Assembly: GCF_031458135.1 (NCBI RefSeq)
Contig: NZ_JAVDXW010000001.1
Span: 2,728,001 to 2,792,000 of the forward strand
Origin: Haloactinomyces albus
Lineage (GTDB): Bacteria > Actinomycetota > Actinomycetes > Mycobacteriales > Pseudonocardiaceae
DNA: 64,000 bases
Direction: 5' to 3'
Below are positions 26,637-35,885 of the stretch, piece after piece (the first letter of the stretch is position 1; the number at the start of each line of letters is the position of its first letter). The notes beneath the pieces were generated by a model that saw only the letters and a program-made list of their open reading frames with translations, had not been told where the DNA came from and did no database searches. A program made the position numbers and the translations under genes.

Positions 26637-26679
26637 CGGTGGGGTGAGTCGATGCCCCGGGACATCGACCACCCCACCG
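26637..26679. terminator. Long hairpin between hadB and the convergent aminotransferase gene
   Basis: The outer arms 26637-26646 and 26670-26679 and the inner arms 26648-26654 and 26663-26669 pair perfectly, with one bulged A and an 8-nt loop. It can act for both strands. Confidence 0.8.
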
Positions 26680-26688
26680 TGCAGCCGC

Positions 26689-27927
26689 TCAGCGTGCCTC
26701 GCTCAGCAGCTCGCCCATCCGGCGAACGCCTTCGGCCAGGTCCTCGTCGCCGAGGGCGTAGGACATCCGGAAGTACCCCGGAGTGCCGAACGCCTCACCG
26801 GGGACGACGGCGACTTCCGCCTGCTCCAGCACGAGCTCGGCGAGTTCGGCACTCGTCTGGGGACGAACGCCGCGGATCTCCGAGCCCAGCAGCTCCTTCA
26901 CCGAGGGATACGCGTAGAAAGCCCCGTGCGGCTCGGGGCAGCTCACCCCGGGAATCGCCGCGAGCATGTCCACAATGGTGCGCCGCCGCCGGTCGAACGC
27001 CTCCCGCATCTCCGCGACCGCGTCGAGCGGTCCGCTGACGGCCTCCAGCGCGGCATGCTGGGAAACGTTGGCGACGTTGGACGTCAGGTGGGATTGCAGG
27101 TTCGTCGCGGCCTTGATGACGTCGGTCGGCCCGATCATCCAGCCGACCCGCCAGCCGGTCATGGCATAGGTCTTGGCGACCCCGTTGAGGATCACGCAGG
27201 TGTCGGCCAGTTCGGGAACGACGGCGGGCATCGACACATGGCGGGCACCGCCGTAGATGAGGTGCTCGTAGATTTCATCGGTGATCACCCAGATGCCGTG
27301 CTCGACGGCCCAGCGCCCGATCTCCGCGATTCGCTCCGGCGGATAAACGGCGCCGGTCGGGTTCGACGGCGAGTTGAACAGCAGAACCTTGGTACGCGGT
27401 GTCCGTGCCGCCTCCAGTTGTTCGATACCGGCGAGGTACCCGGTGGACTCGTCGGTGCCGACCACGACCGGGACTCCACCCGCGAGTGAGATGGCCTCCG
27501 GATAGGTCGTCCAATACGGCGCGGGGAGCAGGACCTCATCGCCGGGATCGAGTAGTGTGGCGAAGGTCTGGTACACGGCTTGCTTGCCGCCGTTGGTCAC
27601 CAACACCTGGTTCGGCTGAATCGTGTGGTTCGAGTCGCGGGCGGTCTTGGTGACAATGGCCTCGCGCAGCTCCGGCAGACCCGAGGCGGGGCTGTAGCGG
27701 TGATTGCGGGGATCCGCACAGGCCGCGGAGGCGGCTTGCACGATCGGAGCGGGGGTGGGGAAGTCGGGTTCGCCCGCACCGAAACCGATCACCGGGCGCC
27801 CCTCGGCCTTGAGGGCCTTGGCCTTGGAATCGACGGCGAGGGTGGCGGATTCGCTGATCCCGCCGATGCGTGCGGACACGCGTGGCTTGCCGGTGTGGGT
27901 AACGGACTGTGTCTCAGGTGCGGCCAT
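26689..27927 (-). CDS. aspC: Pyridoxal-phosphate-dependent aminotransferase, class I (aspartate-type)
   Basis: The 412-residue fold-type I enzyme matches subgroup I aspartate aminotransferases: [12 protein letters not shown] (about 48-59), the NSPSNPTG motif with N189, D217 in the ITDEIYEHL segment, the PLP lysine K252 in [13 protein letters not shown], and an arginine in [11 protein letters not shown] near the end. It should exchange amino groups between aspartate or a similar amino acid and 2-oxoglutarate in the cytoplasm. The ATG at 27927 starts the family-aligned protein. It sits in reverse between hadB and tRNA-Trp, a position that interrupts the mycobacterial order hadABC-trpT-secE. The exact amino acid is not certain. 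Confidence 0.92.
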   Translation of the reverse strand: MAAPETQSVTHTGKPRVSARIGGISESATLAVDSKAKALKAEGRPVIGFGAGEPDFPTPAPIVQAASAACADPRNHRYSPASGLPELREAIVTKTARDSNHTIQPNQVLVTNGGKQAVYQTFATLLDPGDEVLLPAPYWTTYPEAISLAGGVPVVVGTDESTGYLAGIEQLEAARTPRTKVLLFNSPSNPTGAVYPPERIAEIGRWAVEHGIWVITDEIYEHLIYGGARHVSMPAVVPELADTCVILNGVAKTYAMTGWRVGWMIGPTDVIKAATNLQSHLTSNVANVSQHAALEAVSGPLDAVAEMREAFDRRRRTIVDMLAAIPGVSCPEPHGAFYAYPSVKELLGSEIRGVRPQTSAELAELVLEQAEVAVVPGEAFGTPGYFRMSYALGDEDLAEGVRRMGELLSEAR

Positions 27928-28001
27928 GGTGGCATCATCGCAGATGAGCGACGCTTGTCCGCATTTTCCCCATCGGCGGGCGCGCCGGAATGGGGATGCG
28001 G

Positions 28002-28032
28002 TTGGAACCGTTCGGCTGCCGTGCCGTACACT
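28002..28032 (+). promoter_or_regulatory. Candidate promoter of tRNA-Trp and secE-nusG
   Basis: TTGGAA (28002-28007) and TACACT (28027-28032) are separated by 19 bp, about 113 bp before tRNA-Trp. The spacing is slightly long. Confidence 0.4.
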
Positions 28033-28145
28033 TTTGGACTTGGGATGCCTGGATGCCCATTCCAGCCGCGGACAGCCAACGGGCTGACTCCGGTAGCTGG
28101 TCGGGAGCCGGGTGTCTCGCCACGTGACCGGGTGAGCGGTCACAA

Positions 28146-28218
<73 letters not shown>

Positions 28219-28327
28219 CGTCGATGAAGACGGTGAGCGTGCGGATGGGGTCGGGCGAGCCGAGGAGTTCGCCAACCGCCACGGCAATCGCGTTCATGCG
28301 TCCGACGAGCGCCGGCGAGGAGGGTGC

Positions 28328-28726
28328 GTGAGCGAGGACCGCGAGCAGGAGCCGGATGGGGAACAGCCCCGTCCGTCCGGTGCCGCGCGGCGTGAGCGTC
28401 GTGCCTCCGCCCGTTCGGGAACCGGGAAAGAGCGGGAAAGCCGCAGCGGCACGTCGAGTACAACCGAATCGACGGGCACAACACAGCCCAAAGGTCGGCC
28501 GACCCCGTCCCGGGACGGCCGGCAGCGTCGGGTGTCACCGTTCCGGAAGATCGGTCGCTTCCTGCGGGAAGTGATCGCGGAACTGCGCAAGGTCATCTGG
28601 CCGACACGCCGGATGCTGCTGACCTACACCGCGGTGGTGCTGGTGTTCGTCAGTGTGATGGTGGCGTTCATCGCCGGTCTGGACCTGCTCTTCGGCCAGG
28701 GTGTGCTCTGGCTGTTCGGTGAGTGA
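28328..28726 (+). CDS. secE: Preprotein translocase subunit SecE
   Basis: The 132-residue protein has a single C-terminal transmembrane helix (about 101-122) preceded by the conserved FLREVIAELRKVIWPTRRMLLTYT. This fits the SecE clamp of the SecYEG channel. The first 65 residues form a Ser/Arg/Thr-rich disordered extension typical of actinobacterial SecE. The GTG start has GAGGAGG upstream. It lies between tRNA-Trp and nusG, the standard order. Confidence 0.96.
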   Translation: MSEDREQEPDGEQPRPSGAARRERRASARSGTGKERESRSGTSSTTESTGTTQPKGRPTPSRDGRQRRVSPFRKIGRFLREVIAELRKVIWPTRRMLLTYTAVVLVFVSVMVAFIAGLDLLFGQGVLWLFGE

Positions 28727-28806
28727 GCGTCGCCAGGCCGCGCGCACGTCCGGTGGCGAATGCCATCGACCCGGCACGCAACGCATAAGAGGAAGCGAGA
28801 CCGACT

Positions 28807-29670
28807 GTGACCTCCCACGAGGGCGAGGAGCTGACCGGCCTGTCCGACGAGCAGGCGGACGTCGGGACGGAACAACCTACCGAGGAGCAGGCCGCCGAAG
28901 CGTCGTCGATGAGCCCGGATGAAGCCGCCGACTCCGGGCAGGCTGTCGGCCCCGGCGAGGACACCGGTTCGACCGAGAACGACGCGGGCTCCACCGCAGC
29001 CGCGAACGGGACCGGTGAGACGGCCGGCTCCGATGCCGAGGAGGGCGACGAGGAAGAGCCCGATCCGGTCGAGGAGCTTCGCGCGGCTCTGAAGCGGGCT
29101 CCGGGCGAGTGGTACGTCGTGCACTCTTACGCAGGCTACGAGAACAAGGTCAAGACCAACCTGGAGCACCGCGCTCAGACGCTGGACGTCGAGGATTACA
29201 TCTTCCAGATCGAGGTACCCACCGAAGAGGTTGCCGAGATCAAGAACAACCAGCGCAAGATGGTGCAGCGCAAGGTCCTGCCCAGCTATGTGCTGGTGCG
29301 CATGGAGCTCAACGACGCCTCGTGGGCCGCGGTGCGCAACACGCCGGGTGTGACCGGCTTCGTCGGTGCCACGTCGAAACCTTCACCGCTGAGCATCAAC
29401 GATGTGCTGAAGTTCCTGGCTCCGCAGGTGGAGAAGGAAGCCAAGCCGGAGGCTGGGAAGAAGGCGGCCAAGCAGGAGGCTGCTCAGTCTCAGGTGGAGG
29501 TCGAGTTCGAGGTCGGCGAATCCGTTACCGTCATGGACGGGCCGTTCGCAACTTTGCCCGCGACGATCAACGAGGTCAACGCGGAGGCCCAGAAGCTCAA
29601 GGTGCTGGTTTCGATCTTCGGCCGTGAGACTCCGGTCGAGTTGTCGTTCAACCAGGTTTCCAAGATCTGA
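28807..29670 (+). CDS. nusG: Transcription termination/antitermination factor NusG
   Basis: The product is 287 residues. Residues about 1-98 form an acidic, Glu/Asp/Ser-rich extension. Residues about 100-205 form the NGN domain that contacts RNA polymerase ([39 protein letters not shown]). A Lys/Ala-rich linker follows (about 215-230). Residues about 232-287 form the KOW domain ([21 protein letters not shown]). The GTG start follows GAGGAAGCGAG. The gene is paired with secE and lies upstream of rplK-rplA. The long acidic N-terminus is common in actinobacteria, though longer than in mycobacteria. Confidence 0.96.
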   Translation: MTSHEGEELTGLSDEQADVGTEQPTEEQAAEASSMSPDEAADSGQAVGPGEDTGSTENDAGSTAAANGTGETAGSDAEEGDEEEPDPVEELRAALKRAPGEWYVVHSYAGYENKVKTNLEHRAQTLDVEDYIFQIEVPTEEVAEIKNNQRKMVQRKVLPSYVLVRMELNDASWAAVRNTPGVTGFVGATSKPSPLSINDVLKFLAPQVEKEAKPEAGKKAAKQEAAQSQVEVEFEVGESVTVMDGPFATLPATINEVNAEAQKLKVLVSIFGRETPVELSFNQVSKI

Positions 29671-29859
29671 CCGGCTCCCCTCGGGAGCACGGCGGCCACG
29701 GCGGGCCGGCAGGGGCCTGTCGTGGAACGAGCGGTCGAGCCCTGTTACGGGCCCGTACTGTTCGATTCGGTCGATGACCGGCGCATTCGGTCGAGCACAC
29801 GGAGTGGTCGACCACGGCAGTGACCGAATACCAGGTACCGAAGACACAGGAAGCACGAG

Positions 29860-30294
29860 ATGCCGCCCAAGAAGAAGCGACTCGCAGCGATCGTCAAGCT
29901 GCAGATTCAGGCTGGCCAGGCCAACCCGGCACCGCCCGTCGGTCCGGCGCTCGGTCAGCACGGCGTCAACATCATGGAGTTCTGCAAGGCCTACAACGCC
30001 GCCACCGAGAATCAGCGTGGCGACGTGGTGCCGGTTGAGATCTCCGTGTTCGAGGACCGGTCCTTCGACTTCAAGTTGAAGACTCCGCCGGCCGCGAAGC
30101 TGCTGCTCAAGGCCGCCGGTGTGCAGAAGGGCAGTGGCGAGCCGCACAAGACCAAGGTGGGCAAGGTCAGCATGGACCAGATCCGTGAGATCGCCCAGAC
30201 CAAGTGGGTCGACCTCAACTCGCCGACCATGGACGAGGCCGAGAAGATCATCGCGGGTACCGCGCGGTCGATGGGGCTCCGGGTCGAGGACTGA
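29860..30294 (+). CDS. rplK: 50S ribosomal protein L11
   Basis: The 144-residue protein has the N-terminal domain motif [24 protein letters not shown] and the C-terminal RNA-binding domain, with [22 protein letters not shown] at the end. It sits at the GTPase-associated centre of the large subunit with L10/L12. Start ATG with AGGAAG upstream. The 189-bp gap after nusG likely contains its promoter. It is followed by rplA after 74 bp. Confidence 0.98.
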   Translation: MPPKKKRLAAIVKLQIQAGQANPAPPVGPALGQHGVNIMEFCKAYNAATENQRGDVVPVEISVFEDRSFDFKLKTPPAAKLLLKAAGVQKGSGEPHKTKVGKVSMDQIREIAQTKWVDLNSPTMDEAEKIIAGTARSMGLRVED

Positions 30295-30368
30295 CTCACC
30301 ACCAACCACATGTGGGAGGGCTTGCGCAGCCCAGCCACCACAGCTGATCCATTGCGATAGGGACAGAC

Positions 30369-31082
30369 ATGGCAACGCGCAGCAAGACGTACAAGCAGGC
30401 CGCCGAACTGGTCGACCGCACGCGGACGTACACGCCGCAGGAGGCCGTCGAGCTGGCCAAGAAGACGGCCAAGACCAACATGGACGCCACCGTCGAGGTG
30501 GCGCTGCGGCTCGGCGTCGATCCCCGCAAGGCAGACCAGATGGTCCGCGGCACCGTGAACCTGCCGCACGGTACTGGTAAGACTGCCCGCGTCATCGTGT
30601 TCGCTTCCGGTGACAAGGCCGCCGAGGCCGAGGCCGCCGGTGCGGACGCGGCAGGCTCCGATGAGCTGATCGAGCGTATCCAGGGCGGCTGGCTCGATTT
30701 CGATGCGGCGGTGGCCACCCCGGACCAGATGGCCAAGGTCGGCAAGATCGCACGCGTGCTCGGGCCGCGTGGTCTGATGCCGAACCCGAAGACGGGCACC
30801 GTGACCCCGGAGGTCACCAAGGCGATCTCCGACATCAAGGGCGGTAAGATCAACTTCCGGGTGGACAAGCAGGCCAACCTGCACTTCGTCATCGGCAAGG
30901 TTTCGTTCTCCACCGAGCAACTGCTGGAGAACTACGCTGCGGCTCTCGATGAGGTCCTGCGTTCCAAGCCGACGACCTCCAAGGGTCGTTACCTGAAGAA
31001 GGTCTCCTTCACCACGACCATGGGCCCGGGCATCATGGTGGATCAGAACCGGACCCGCATCATGCTCGACGCGAACCTCTGA
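30369..31082 (+). CDS. rplA: 50S ribosomal protein L1
   Basis: The 237-residue protein matches L1: [51 protein letters not shown], the central [15 protein letters not shown], and the C-terminal [11 protein letters not shown]1 forms the stalk at the ribosomal E site and binds its own mRNA in many bacteria as a repressor. It ends in a good terminator and is the last gene of the L11-L1 unit. Confidence 0.98.
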   Translation: MATRSKTYKQAAELVDRTRTYTPQEAVELAKKTAKTNMDATVEVALRLGVDPRKADQMVRGTVNLPHGTGKTARVIVFASGDKAAEAEAAGADAAGSDELIERIQGGWLDFDAAVATPDQMAKVGKIARVLGPRGLMPNPKTGTVTPEVTKAISDIKGGKINFRVDKQANLHFVIGKVSFSTEQLLENYAAALDEVLRSKPTTSKGRYLKKVSFTTTMGPGIMVDQNRTRIMLDANL

Positions 31083-31101
31083 GCCGGTTCGCATCGCACG
31101 G

Positions 31102-31143
31102 ATCAGGGTCGGCCCCGGGTACGGGGTCGGCCCTGATTCTTTG
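31102..31143 (+). terminator. Terminator of rplA
   Basis: A 16-bp stem with two G-T pairs (31102-31117 and 31122-31137), a GGTA tetraloop, and a T-rich run (TCTTT) just after it. Confidence 0.8.
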
Positions 31144-31183
31144 CCGTGGTCTGACCCCGGGCTCTGCCTACCGGGTTTTGCTC

Positions 31184-33508
31184 TCATGGACCTACTGCAG
31201 CCGGCTGTTGGCTGAACCAGTAGCCGTAGGACGTGTAGTCGGGGTAGGGGCCGAGGAAGGTCCGCACCGGTCCGAATTCGATCCTGAGTGTGGAATCCGT
31301 GACGAACCTGCCCGGGATGGTGAATGTCGATTCGTGCCACCCGTCGCCGTCCGCTCCGAAGTGCCAGCGGCCCACGGTCCGCCCGTCGACGGAGACCCGT
31401 ACTTGGCGGGAACCGGTGTGGGTGCCCGGCAGCGGTCTTGCCGCGTCGATCCGTGAAGTAATGGTCACGGGCCTGCCGGAAGTGAGGTTGCGGGCCGTCA
31501 GGACTTCGCCGCCGATGACGTGCCGCCCGCTGTCCACCACGTCGTGACCGGAGTAGGTGACGGTTTCGACGCTGGTGGTCGGTTGGAAACCCCGGTGTAC
31601 CGGCTTGACCCGGTAGGCGTGTGCCTGCTCGCTGCGCAGGTCCGCGACATTGAGGTAATCCCGGATTCGACCCGGTGGGTCGACTTCGGCGGGGAGGTCG
31701 CCGGTGCCGACGTCGCTCCAGTCGGCCTTGTGGATGACGACCTCGTTGCACAGTCGGGAGGCCTGGCAGGCCGAACCCGAACCCGGTGTGGGGCGCGAGA
31801 ACCGCGGCGACTTCAGTTGGAATTCGATCAGCGGCTCTTCGCCGAACAGGCCTCCCTCCTGCAACCCGTACACCGGCCAGTTGTCGAACACCGCGAAGTA
31901 ATCCGGTCGCTGCTGCTCGGGCATCCTGCGCAGCGCCTCGTACAGGCTGCCGGGGCCGTGCCGGTTGGGCTCGGCGAGGCCGTTGGTCGTGAGCCCGATG
32001 AGGTCCACGATGTCGTGCTCGCTGAAGTAGGCCGTGGCCCCGGCGTCGTTGATCGCGATCACCGATTCCGGTGGCAAGTGCCCCTTCATCCAGTTGCTGA
32101 TGGATACCTGCTGGTCCCGGATTCCCGCTGACTGTTGACCGAGGCGAAAGCTCCACGCGGGCATCTCGGACAGTGAGAAGACCAGGGCCATGGTGAACAC
32201 GCTGTTGGTCACCAGTATCCGTGCACGCCTGGTCGCGAAGAGACCGCCCACTGCGGAGAGGCCGATCGTGGCAAGCAGCAGCAGGATCGGCATGAACGGT
32301 TGCACATAACGCAGGTGGTGAACATGCGCGGTCCGCAATGTCGAGATCGCGAGCAGGACGAGGAGGAAACCGAAGGCCATCGCCAGCACGAGGGGGCGCC
32401 GGGTGGGCTGTTCCCGCAGCAGGTGAACCGTGCCCACGATTCCCACGAGCAGGGCGCCGGGGAAGACGAAGGCGTAGTCGTTCAGGCCGCTGAAGACGAG
32501 GAGAAAGCCGTGGAACCTCGTCAGTGCCGCGTCCAGGAACTCGGTGGGATAGAAGATCGGTGTGTAGAGCAGGGATTTCGCCTGGGCACCGGTTGCGGTC
32601 GTCGTCCCGGTAACGGCCCGGTAGAAGAGCCGTTGGCCGATGCCTGCCAGCAGCGGCAGCGAAATCGGGGCGAGCAGTCCGAGCGTGCCCGGCCACGACA
32701 TGCTGTGTGACGGGCTGTGGGATGTGCTGCGGGCGCGGTCGCGGCGGAGGACCGTCCAGGTCATCGCGACGCACAGGACGACGGTGAAGATGAACGCTTC
32801 GGGTCTCGACAAAGCCGCCAGCGCCGCCACGACGGGGGTCAGAACGAAGTGCTTGCGCGGTGCTTCGACGGTGAAGGCGAGGAGAGCGGCGGTGAGCAGC
32901 AGTGCGACGAAACCGATCTCCATGCCGCTGACGGAGCCCCACAGCAGCGCGCCGTTGACCGCGACGAGTCCGCCTGCCCAGGCACCGACTCGTCTGTTCA
33001 TGACCCGACGACCGATCAGGAAGACGCACACCGCCGTCAGGGCGAAGCACAGGCTGCCGAATCCCATGGCGAACGGCAGGAAGGCCTGTCCCTGGATCCC
33101 GATCGCGTAGAACGCACCCAGCACGAGGACGTACAGCAGGCTGCTGGCACCGGTACTGATCGGTTCACCGGTGTTGTACTGCAGGAAGTGACCTTGGCCG
33201 AGCTGGCTGGCGTACTGCAGGTGAATGTAGGCATCGTCCAGCGGGGGGATGAAGTTCCCCGCGTTGTAGGCGAGGTTGACCGCCATGAACGCGATGCTCG
33301 ACAGGAATGCCGTGGTCCCCACGGCCCAGGCGAGTGGATCGCGCCGCGCCAGGAATCCGCGGGCTTGCTTCGCCGCGGGTGCGCGGACGCTCTCCGGATC
33401 CTCGTGGCGGAGGCTGTCGTGCGGCCCCGTGCTCGGATGGCCGTTCTTGGGGACAGTGACCTCCTCGGAGTTCGAGGGCTGGTCCCTGCTCGGCAGGCTG
33501 GACGACAC
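31184..33508 (-). CDS. Polytopic GT-C-type membrane glycosyltransferase-like protein
   Basis: The product is about 774 residues. After a disordered N-terminal tail, about ten hydrophobic helices extend to about residue 440. The first external loop carries PPLDDAYIHLQYASQLG, the acidic pair expected of GT-C lipid-linked glycosyltransferases, and LSRPEAF follows in a later loop. The last 300 residues form an extracytoplasmic region including a beta-rich module. It is likely to transfer sugars from a polyprenyl-phosphate donor to a cell-surface acceptor; donor and acceptor are unknown. The start is uncertain: GTG at 33508 or 33517 is preferred, because a hairpin separates this region from the upstream gene. 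It lies between the L11-L1 and L10-L12 genes. Confidence 0.75.
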   Translation of the reverse strand: MSSSLPSRDQPSNSEEVTVPKNGHPSTGPHDSLRHEDPESVRAPAAKQARGFLARRDPLAWAVGTTAFLSSIAFMAVNLAYNAGNFIPPLDDAYIHLQYASQLGQGHFLQYNTGEPISTGASSLLYVLVLGAFYAIGIQGQAFLPFAMGFGSLCFALTAVCVFLIGRRVMNRRVGAWAGGLVAVNGALLWGSVSGMEIGFVALLLTAALLAFTVEAPRKHFVLTPVVAALAALSRPEAFIFTVVLCVAMTWTVLRRDRARSTSHSPSHSMSWPGTLGLLAPISLPLLAGIGQRLFYRAVTGTTTATGAQAKSLLYTPIFYPTEFLDAALTRFHGFLLVFSGLNDYAFVFPGALLVGIVGTVHLLREQPTRRPLVLAMAFGFLLVLLAISTLRTAHVHHLRYVQPFMPILLLLATIGLSAVGGLFATRRARILVTNSVFTMALVFSLSEMPAWSFRLGQQSAGIRDQQVSISNWMKGHLPPESVIAINDAGATAYFSEHDIVDLIGLTTNGLAEPNRHGPGSLYEALRRMPEQQRPDYFAVFDNWPVYGLQEGGLFGEEPLIEFQLKSPRFSRPTPGSGSACQASRLCNEVVIHKADWSDVGTGDLPAEVDPPGRIRDYLNVADLRSEQAHAYRVKPVHRGFQPTTSVETVTYSGHDVVDSGRHVIGGEVLTARNLTSGRPVTITSRIDAARPLPGTHTGSRQVRVSVDGRTVGRWHFGADGDGWHESTFTIPGRFVTDSTLRIEFGPVRTFLGPYPDYTSYGYWFSQQPAAVGP

Positions 33509-33536
33509 GCGGTGCACCTCGCAGTCACTGTGGGGA

Positions 33537-33583
33537 GTGAACGGAACTCTCGTCACGTCTACGTGAGTGAAAGTTCCGTTCAC
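33537..33583 (-). terminator. Hairpin at the end of the membrane-anchored protein gene
   Basis: The 12-bp perfect outer stem (33537-33548 and 33572-33583) closes over an imperfect inner stem with CACG/CGTG. Its right arm overlaps the stop codon of the minus-strand gene at 33580-34431. It separates that gene from the glycosyltransferase gene downstream. Confidence 0.65.
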
Positions 33584-34431
33584 CCGCCGGTACAGGAAGG
33601 CTGTCGCTCGTAGCCGTCGATGATCCAGCCTCCGTTGGATTTGCGCTTCAGCCCGAACGTGCCCAGCCGTGGGCCTCCTCGAACATCGAGCAGGCAGGAG
33701 GATACGGACGCGTCCGCGCCTCCGACCTTCACCGCCCCCTCGCCGAAATCCGGGTTCTTGTACTCATGGGGGCTGGTGACCCGGTTGCTGAGCTGCTGGG
33801 CGGCGGTGGGGCAGTTCGGGGCACCGTGGGCGGCTGCGAACCGGCTGCTGGCTGGCGGGGTGAACAGGGAGCATACGGTGTCGGGCTTGGTGGCGACGAA
33901 GTCGTAGACCGTGATGACGGCGGCTTTCGGACTGGTTTGCAGGATCGGCCTGGCGCCCTGCTCCGCCGCTCCGGGGGTCCCACCGCTGCCGCTGCCGCTG
34001 TCGTTGCCGAAGTAGTGGTCGAGCGCGACAGGCAGGAGCAGGAACGCCAGAAGCAGATACAGCAGTCGCCGGACCGGTTTGAACCGCAGCAGCCGCAGGG
34101 CTTTCTTCCACAGCGGTCGCTTCGGGGACGCCGCGGTGTTGTTCGGCGGGCCAGGTGGGGGTGTGGTTCCCGCACCGCTGCCGTGCAGGCGTTGCCACTC
34201 CTGGAACCGCTGAAATTCGAGGAACTGCTGGTACTGCCGGAACGCTTCGTCGTTCTGCGGGTGCGGTGGGAGCGTGTCCTGGTGTTCCGAGGTGGTCGTC
34301 CGCTGCGGCTCGTCGACCGGTTCGGCCTCGACGATCTCCGGTAGTGCCGGCTCCGGCGGGGAGTTCGGCGAAGGTGCGTGCTGCGCGTGCTCGTCCGGCG
34401 AGTCGTTCGGGTCGGCCACGGTGAACATCAT
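33580..34431 (-). CDS. Single-pass membrane protein with extracellular globular domain, unknown function
   Basis: The 283-residue protein has a Pro/Glu/Gln-rich cytoplasmic region (1-105; FRQYQQFLEFQRFQEWQRL) and a basic stretch followed by one transmembrane helix (VRRLLYLLLAFLLLPVALDHYF, about 119-140). A secreted domain of about 140 residues follows with three cysteines (for example TVCSLFTPP and APNCPTAAQ). Resembles the general plan of Mce-associated or lipoprotein-like actinobacterial exported proteins, but I do not recognise the family. The ATG pair at 34431/34428 starts it. It is divergent from the L10 leader by about 70 bp. Confidence 0.7.
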   Translation of the reverse strand: MMFTVADPNDSPDEHAQHAPSPNSPPEPALPEIVEAEPVDEPQRTTTSEHQDTLPPHPQNDEAFRQYQQFLEFQRFQEWQRLHGSGAGTTPPPGPPNNTAASPKRPLWKKALRLLRFKPVRRLLYLLLAFLLLPVALDHYFGNDSGSGSGGTPGAAEQGARPILQTSPKAAVITVYDFVATKPDTVCSLFTPPASSRFAAAHGAPNCPTAAQQLSNRVTSPHEYKNPDFGEGAVKVGGADASVSSCLLDVRGGPRLGTFGLKRKSNGGWIIDGYERQPSCTGG

Positions 34432-34507
34432 GCCGTGTCCGGCAAGTCACCGGGGCCCGCCGGTGGGGGGCCACATCGGTGGGCACGGCACCTGACGTAT
34501 GCTGGTG

Positions 34508-34650
34508 GAGGTTCCACCAAAGACCGCTGGTCTTCCCTGCGTTGCTCGCTTGGGGTTGCTCACTCGGGCTCTCCTGCTCTGCCGGGCTACGCCGGGAACG
34601 AAGGTCCCGTGAGATGCGGGCGACCCGCGCAGGAGAACGAGGCAGTATCA
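34508..34650 (+). ncRNA. Ribosomal protein L10 leader (autoregulatory mRNA structure)
   Basis: The 5' untranslated region of rplJ contains CCAAAGACCGCTGGT and, about 90 nt later, CGACCCGCGCAGGAGA. Both are conserved in the actinobacterial L10 leader bound by the L10(L12)4 complex. A possible -10 box, TATGCT, lies at 34498-34503. The leader should repress translation of rplJ-rplL when free L10-L12 accumulates. Boundaries are approximate. Confidence 0.75.
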
Positions 34651-34761
34651 GCGCGAGCATCGCGCCCCTGATCTTCACGCCCCGTGCCTGCTGCGCCGGG
34701 GCGTTTCTCGTCTCCAGGACTCGGCGACCGGCACCGCCGCGAGCACTAGAGAGGAGGCGAC

Positions 34762-35292
34762 ATGGCGAAGCCCGAGAAAGTGGACGCGGTCAACGAGCTT
34801 ACGGAGCACTTCAACAAGGCGACCGCGACGGTTGTGACCGAGTATCGCGGGCTGTCCATGGGGCAGCTCAAGGAGCTGCGCCGTTCCCTCGGCGAGGGCG
34901 CGACCTATCGTGTCGCGAAGAACACGCTGGTCAAGATCGCCACCAAGGAATCGGGCGTCGAGGGCCTCGACGACCTGTTCGTCGGCCCGACCGCGCTGAC
35001 CTTCATCGAAGGTGAGCCGGTGGAGGCGGCGAAGGTTCTGCGTGACTTCTCCAGGGACAACAAGGCCCTGGTGATCAAGGGCGGTTACATGGACGGCCGC
35101 CCGATCTCGGTGTCCGAGGTCGAGCGCATTGCCGATCTGGACTCCCGCGAGGCCACCCTCGGCAAGTTGGCAGGCGCGATGAAGGCCAAGCTGACCGAGA
35201 CCGCGGGCCTGCTTTCCGCTCCGGCATCTCAGGTCGCGCGCATGACCGAGGCGCTGAAGGACAAGAAGGACACCGGCTCCGCGGAGAGCTGA
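34762..35292 (+). CDS. rplJ: 50S ribosomal protein L10
   Basis: The 176-residue protein begins [20 protein letters not shown] and contains [30 protein letters not shown] and FVGPTALTF, all L10 hallmarks. It anchors L7/L12 dimers at the base of the stalk and, as a complex, binds the leader upstream. Start ATG with AGAGAGGAGG upstream. A 75-bp gap separates it from rplL, and both form one transcript. Confidence 0.98.
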   Translation: MAKPEKVDAVNELTEHFNKATATVVTEYRGLSMGQLKELRRSLGEGATYRVAKNTLVKIATKESGVEGLDDLFVGPTALTFIEGEPVEAAKVLRDFSRDNKALVIKGGYMDGRPISVSEVERIADLDSREATLGKLAGAMKAKLTETAGLLSAPASQVARMTEALKDKKDTGSAES

Positions 35293-35367
35293 CCCACCCC
35301 CATCGACGAAAGCGTCCCTGGGTTGCGCCCGATGCGGGCGCTGATGTGATCTGAAAGGAACGCCATC

Positions 35368-35754
35368 ATGGCCAAGATGAGCAACGAGGAACTGCTGGAC
35401 GTCTTCAAGGAGATGACCCTCCTGGAGCTTTCGGAGTTCGTGAAGCAGTTCGAGGAGACCTTCGACGTCACCGCTGCGGCCCCGGTCGCGGCTGCGGCCC
35501 CGGCTGCCGCCGCTGGTCCGGCTGCCGAGGAGGAAGAGCAGGACGAGTTCGACGTCGTGCTCGAGGACGCAGGCGAGAAGAAGATCAACGTCATCAAGGT
35601 CGTCCGCGAGGTCATCTCCGGCCTCGGCCTGAAGGAGGCCAAGGAGCTGGTCGAGGGCGCTCCGAAGCCGCTGCTGGAGAAGGTCGACAAGGAGAAGGCC
35701 GACGACGCCAAGGCCAAGCTGGAGGAGTCCGGCGCCAAGATCACCCTCAAGTGA
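35368..35754 (+). CDS. rplL: 50S ribosomal protein L7/L12
   Basis: The 128-residue protein has an N-terminal dimerisation domain ([22 protein letters not shown]), an Ala/Pro hinge (about 35-55) and the C-terminal factor-binding domain with [30 protein letters not shown]. Multiple dimers form the stalk that recruits translation GTPases. The ATG follows AAAGGAACGCC. An unusually perfect 23-bp-stem terminator follows the stop. Confidence 0.98.
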   Translation: MAKMSNEELLDVFKEMTLLELSEFVKQFEETFDVTAAAPVAAAAPAAAAGPAAEEEEQDEFDVVLEDAGEKKINVIKVVREVISGLGLKEAKELVEGAPKPLLEKVDKEKADDAKAKLEESGAKITLK

Positions 35755-35770
35755 TCATGCGCTGATACCT

Positions 35771-35819
35771 CACGAAGAAGGGGCGGTCACCCGCATCGGG
35801 TGACCGCCCCTTCTTCGTG
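35771..35819 (+). terminator. Terminator of rplJ-rplL, perfect 23-bp stem
   Basis: The arms 35771-35793 and 35797-35819 are exact reverse complements with a 3-nt loop (CAT). The right arm ends with TTCTTCGTG. Confidence 0.9.
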
Positions 35820-35885
35820 CATCACCGATCGTGCTCGCCTCCGCCGTCGTTCGCGCGTGGTTGCCGTTCGTGGCGACAATGCGTC

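Noticed and set aside
30012-33050. A 1012-codon minus-strand frame spanning rplK, rplA and part of the glycosyltransferase gene
   Set aside because: It overlaps two ribosomal protein genes and reads as Arg/Pro-rich shadow; the glycosyltransferase frame is the real one.
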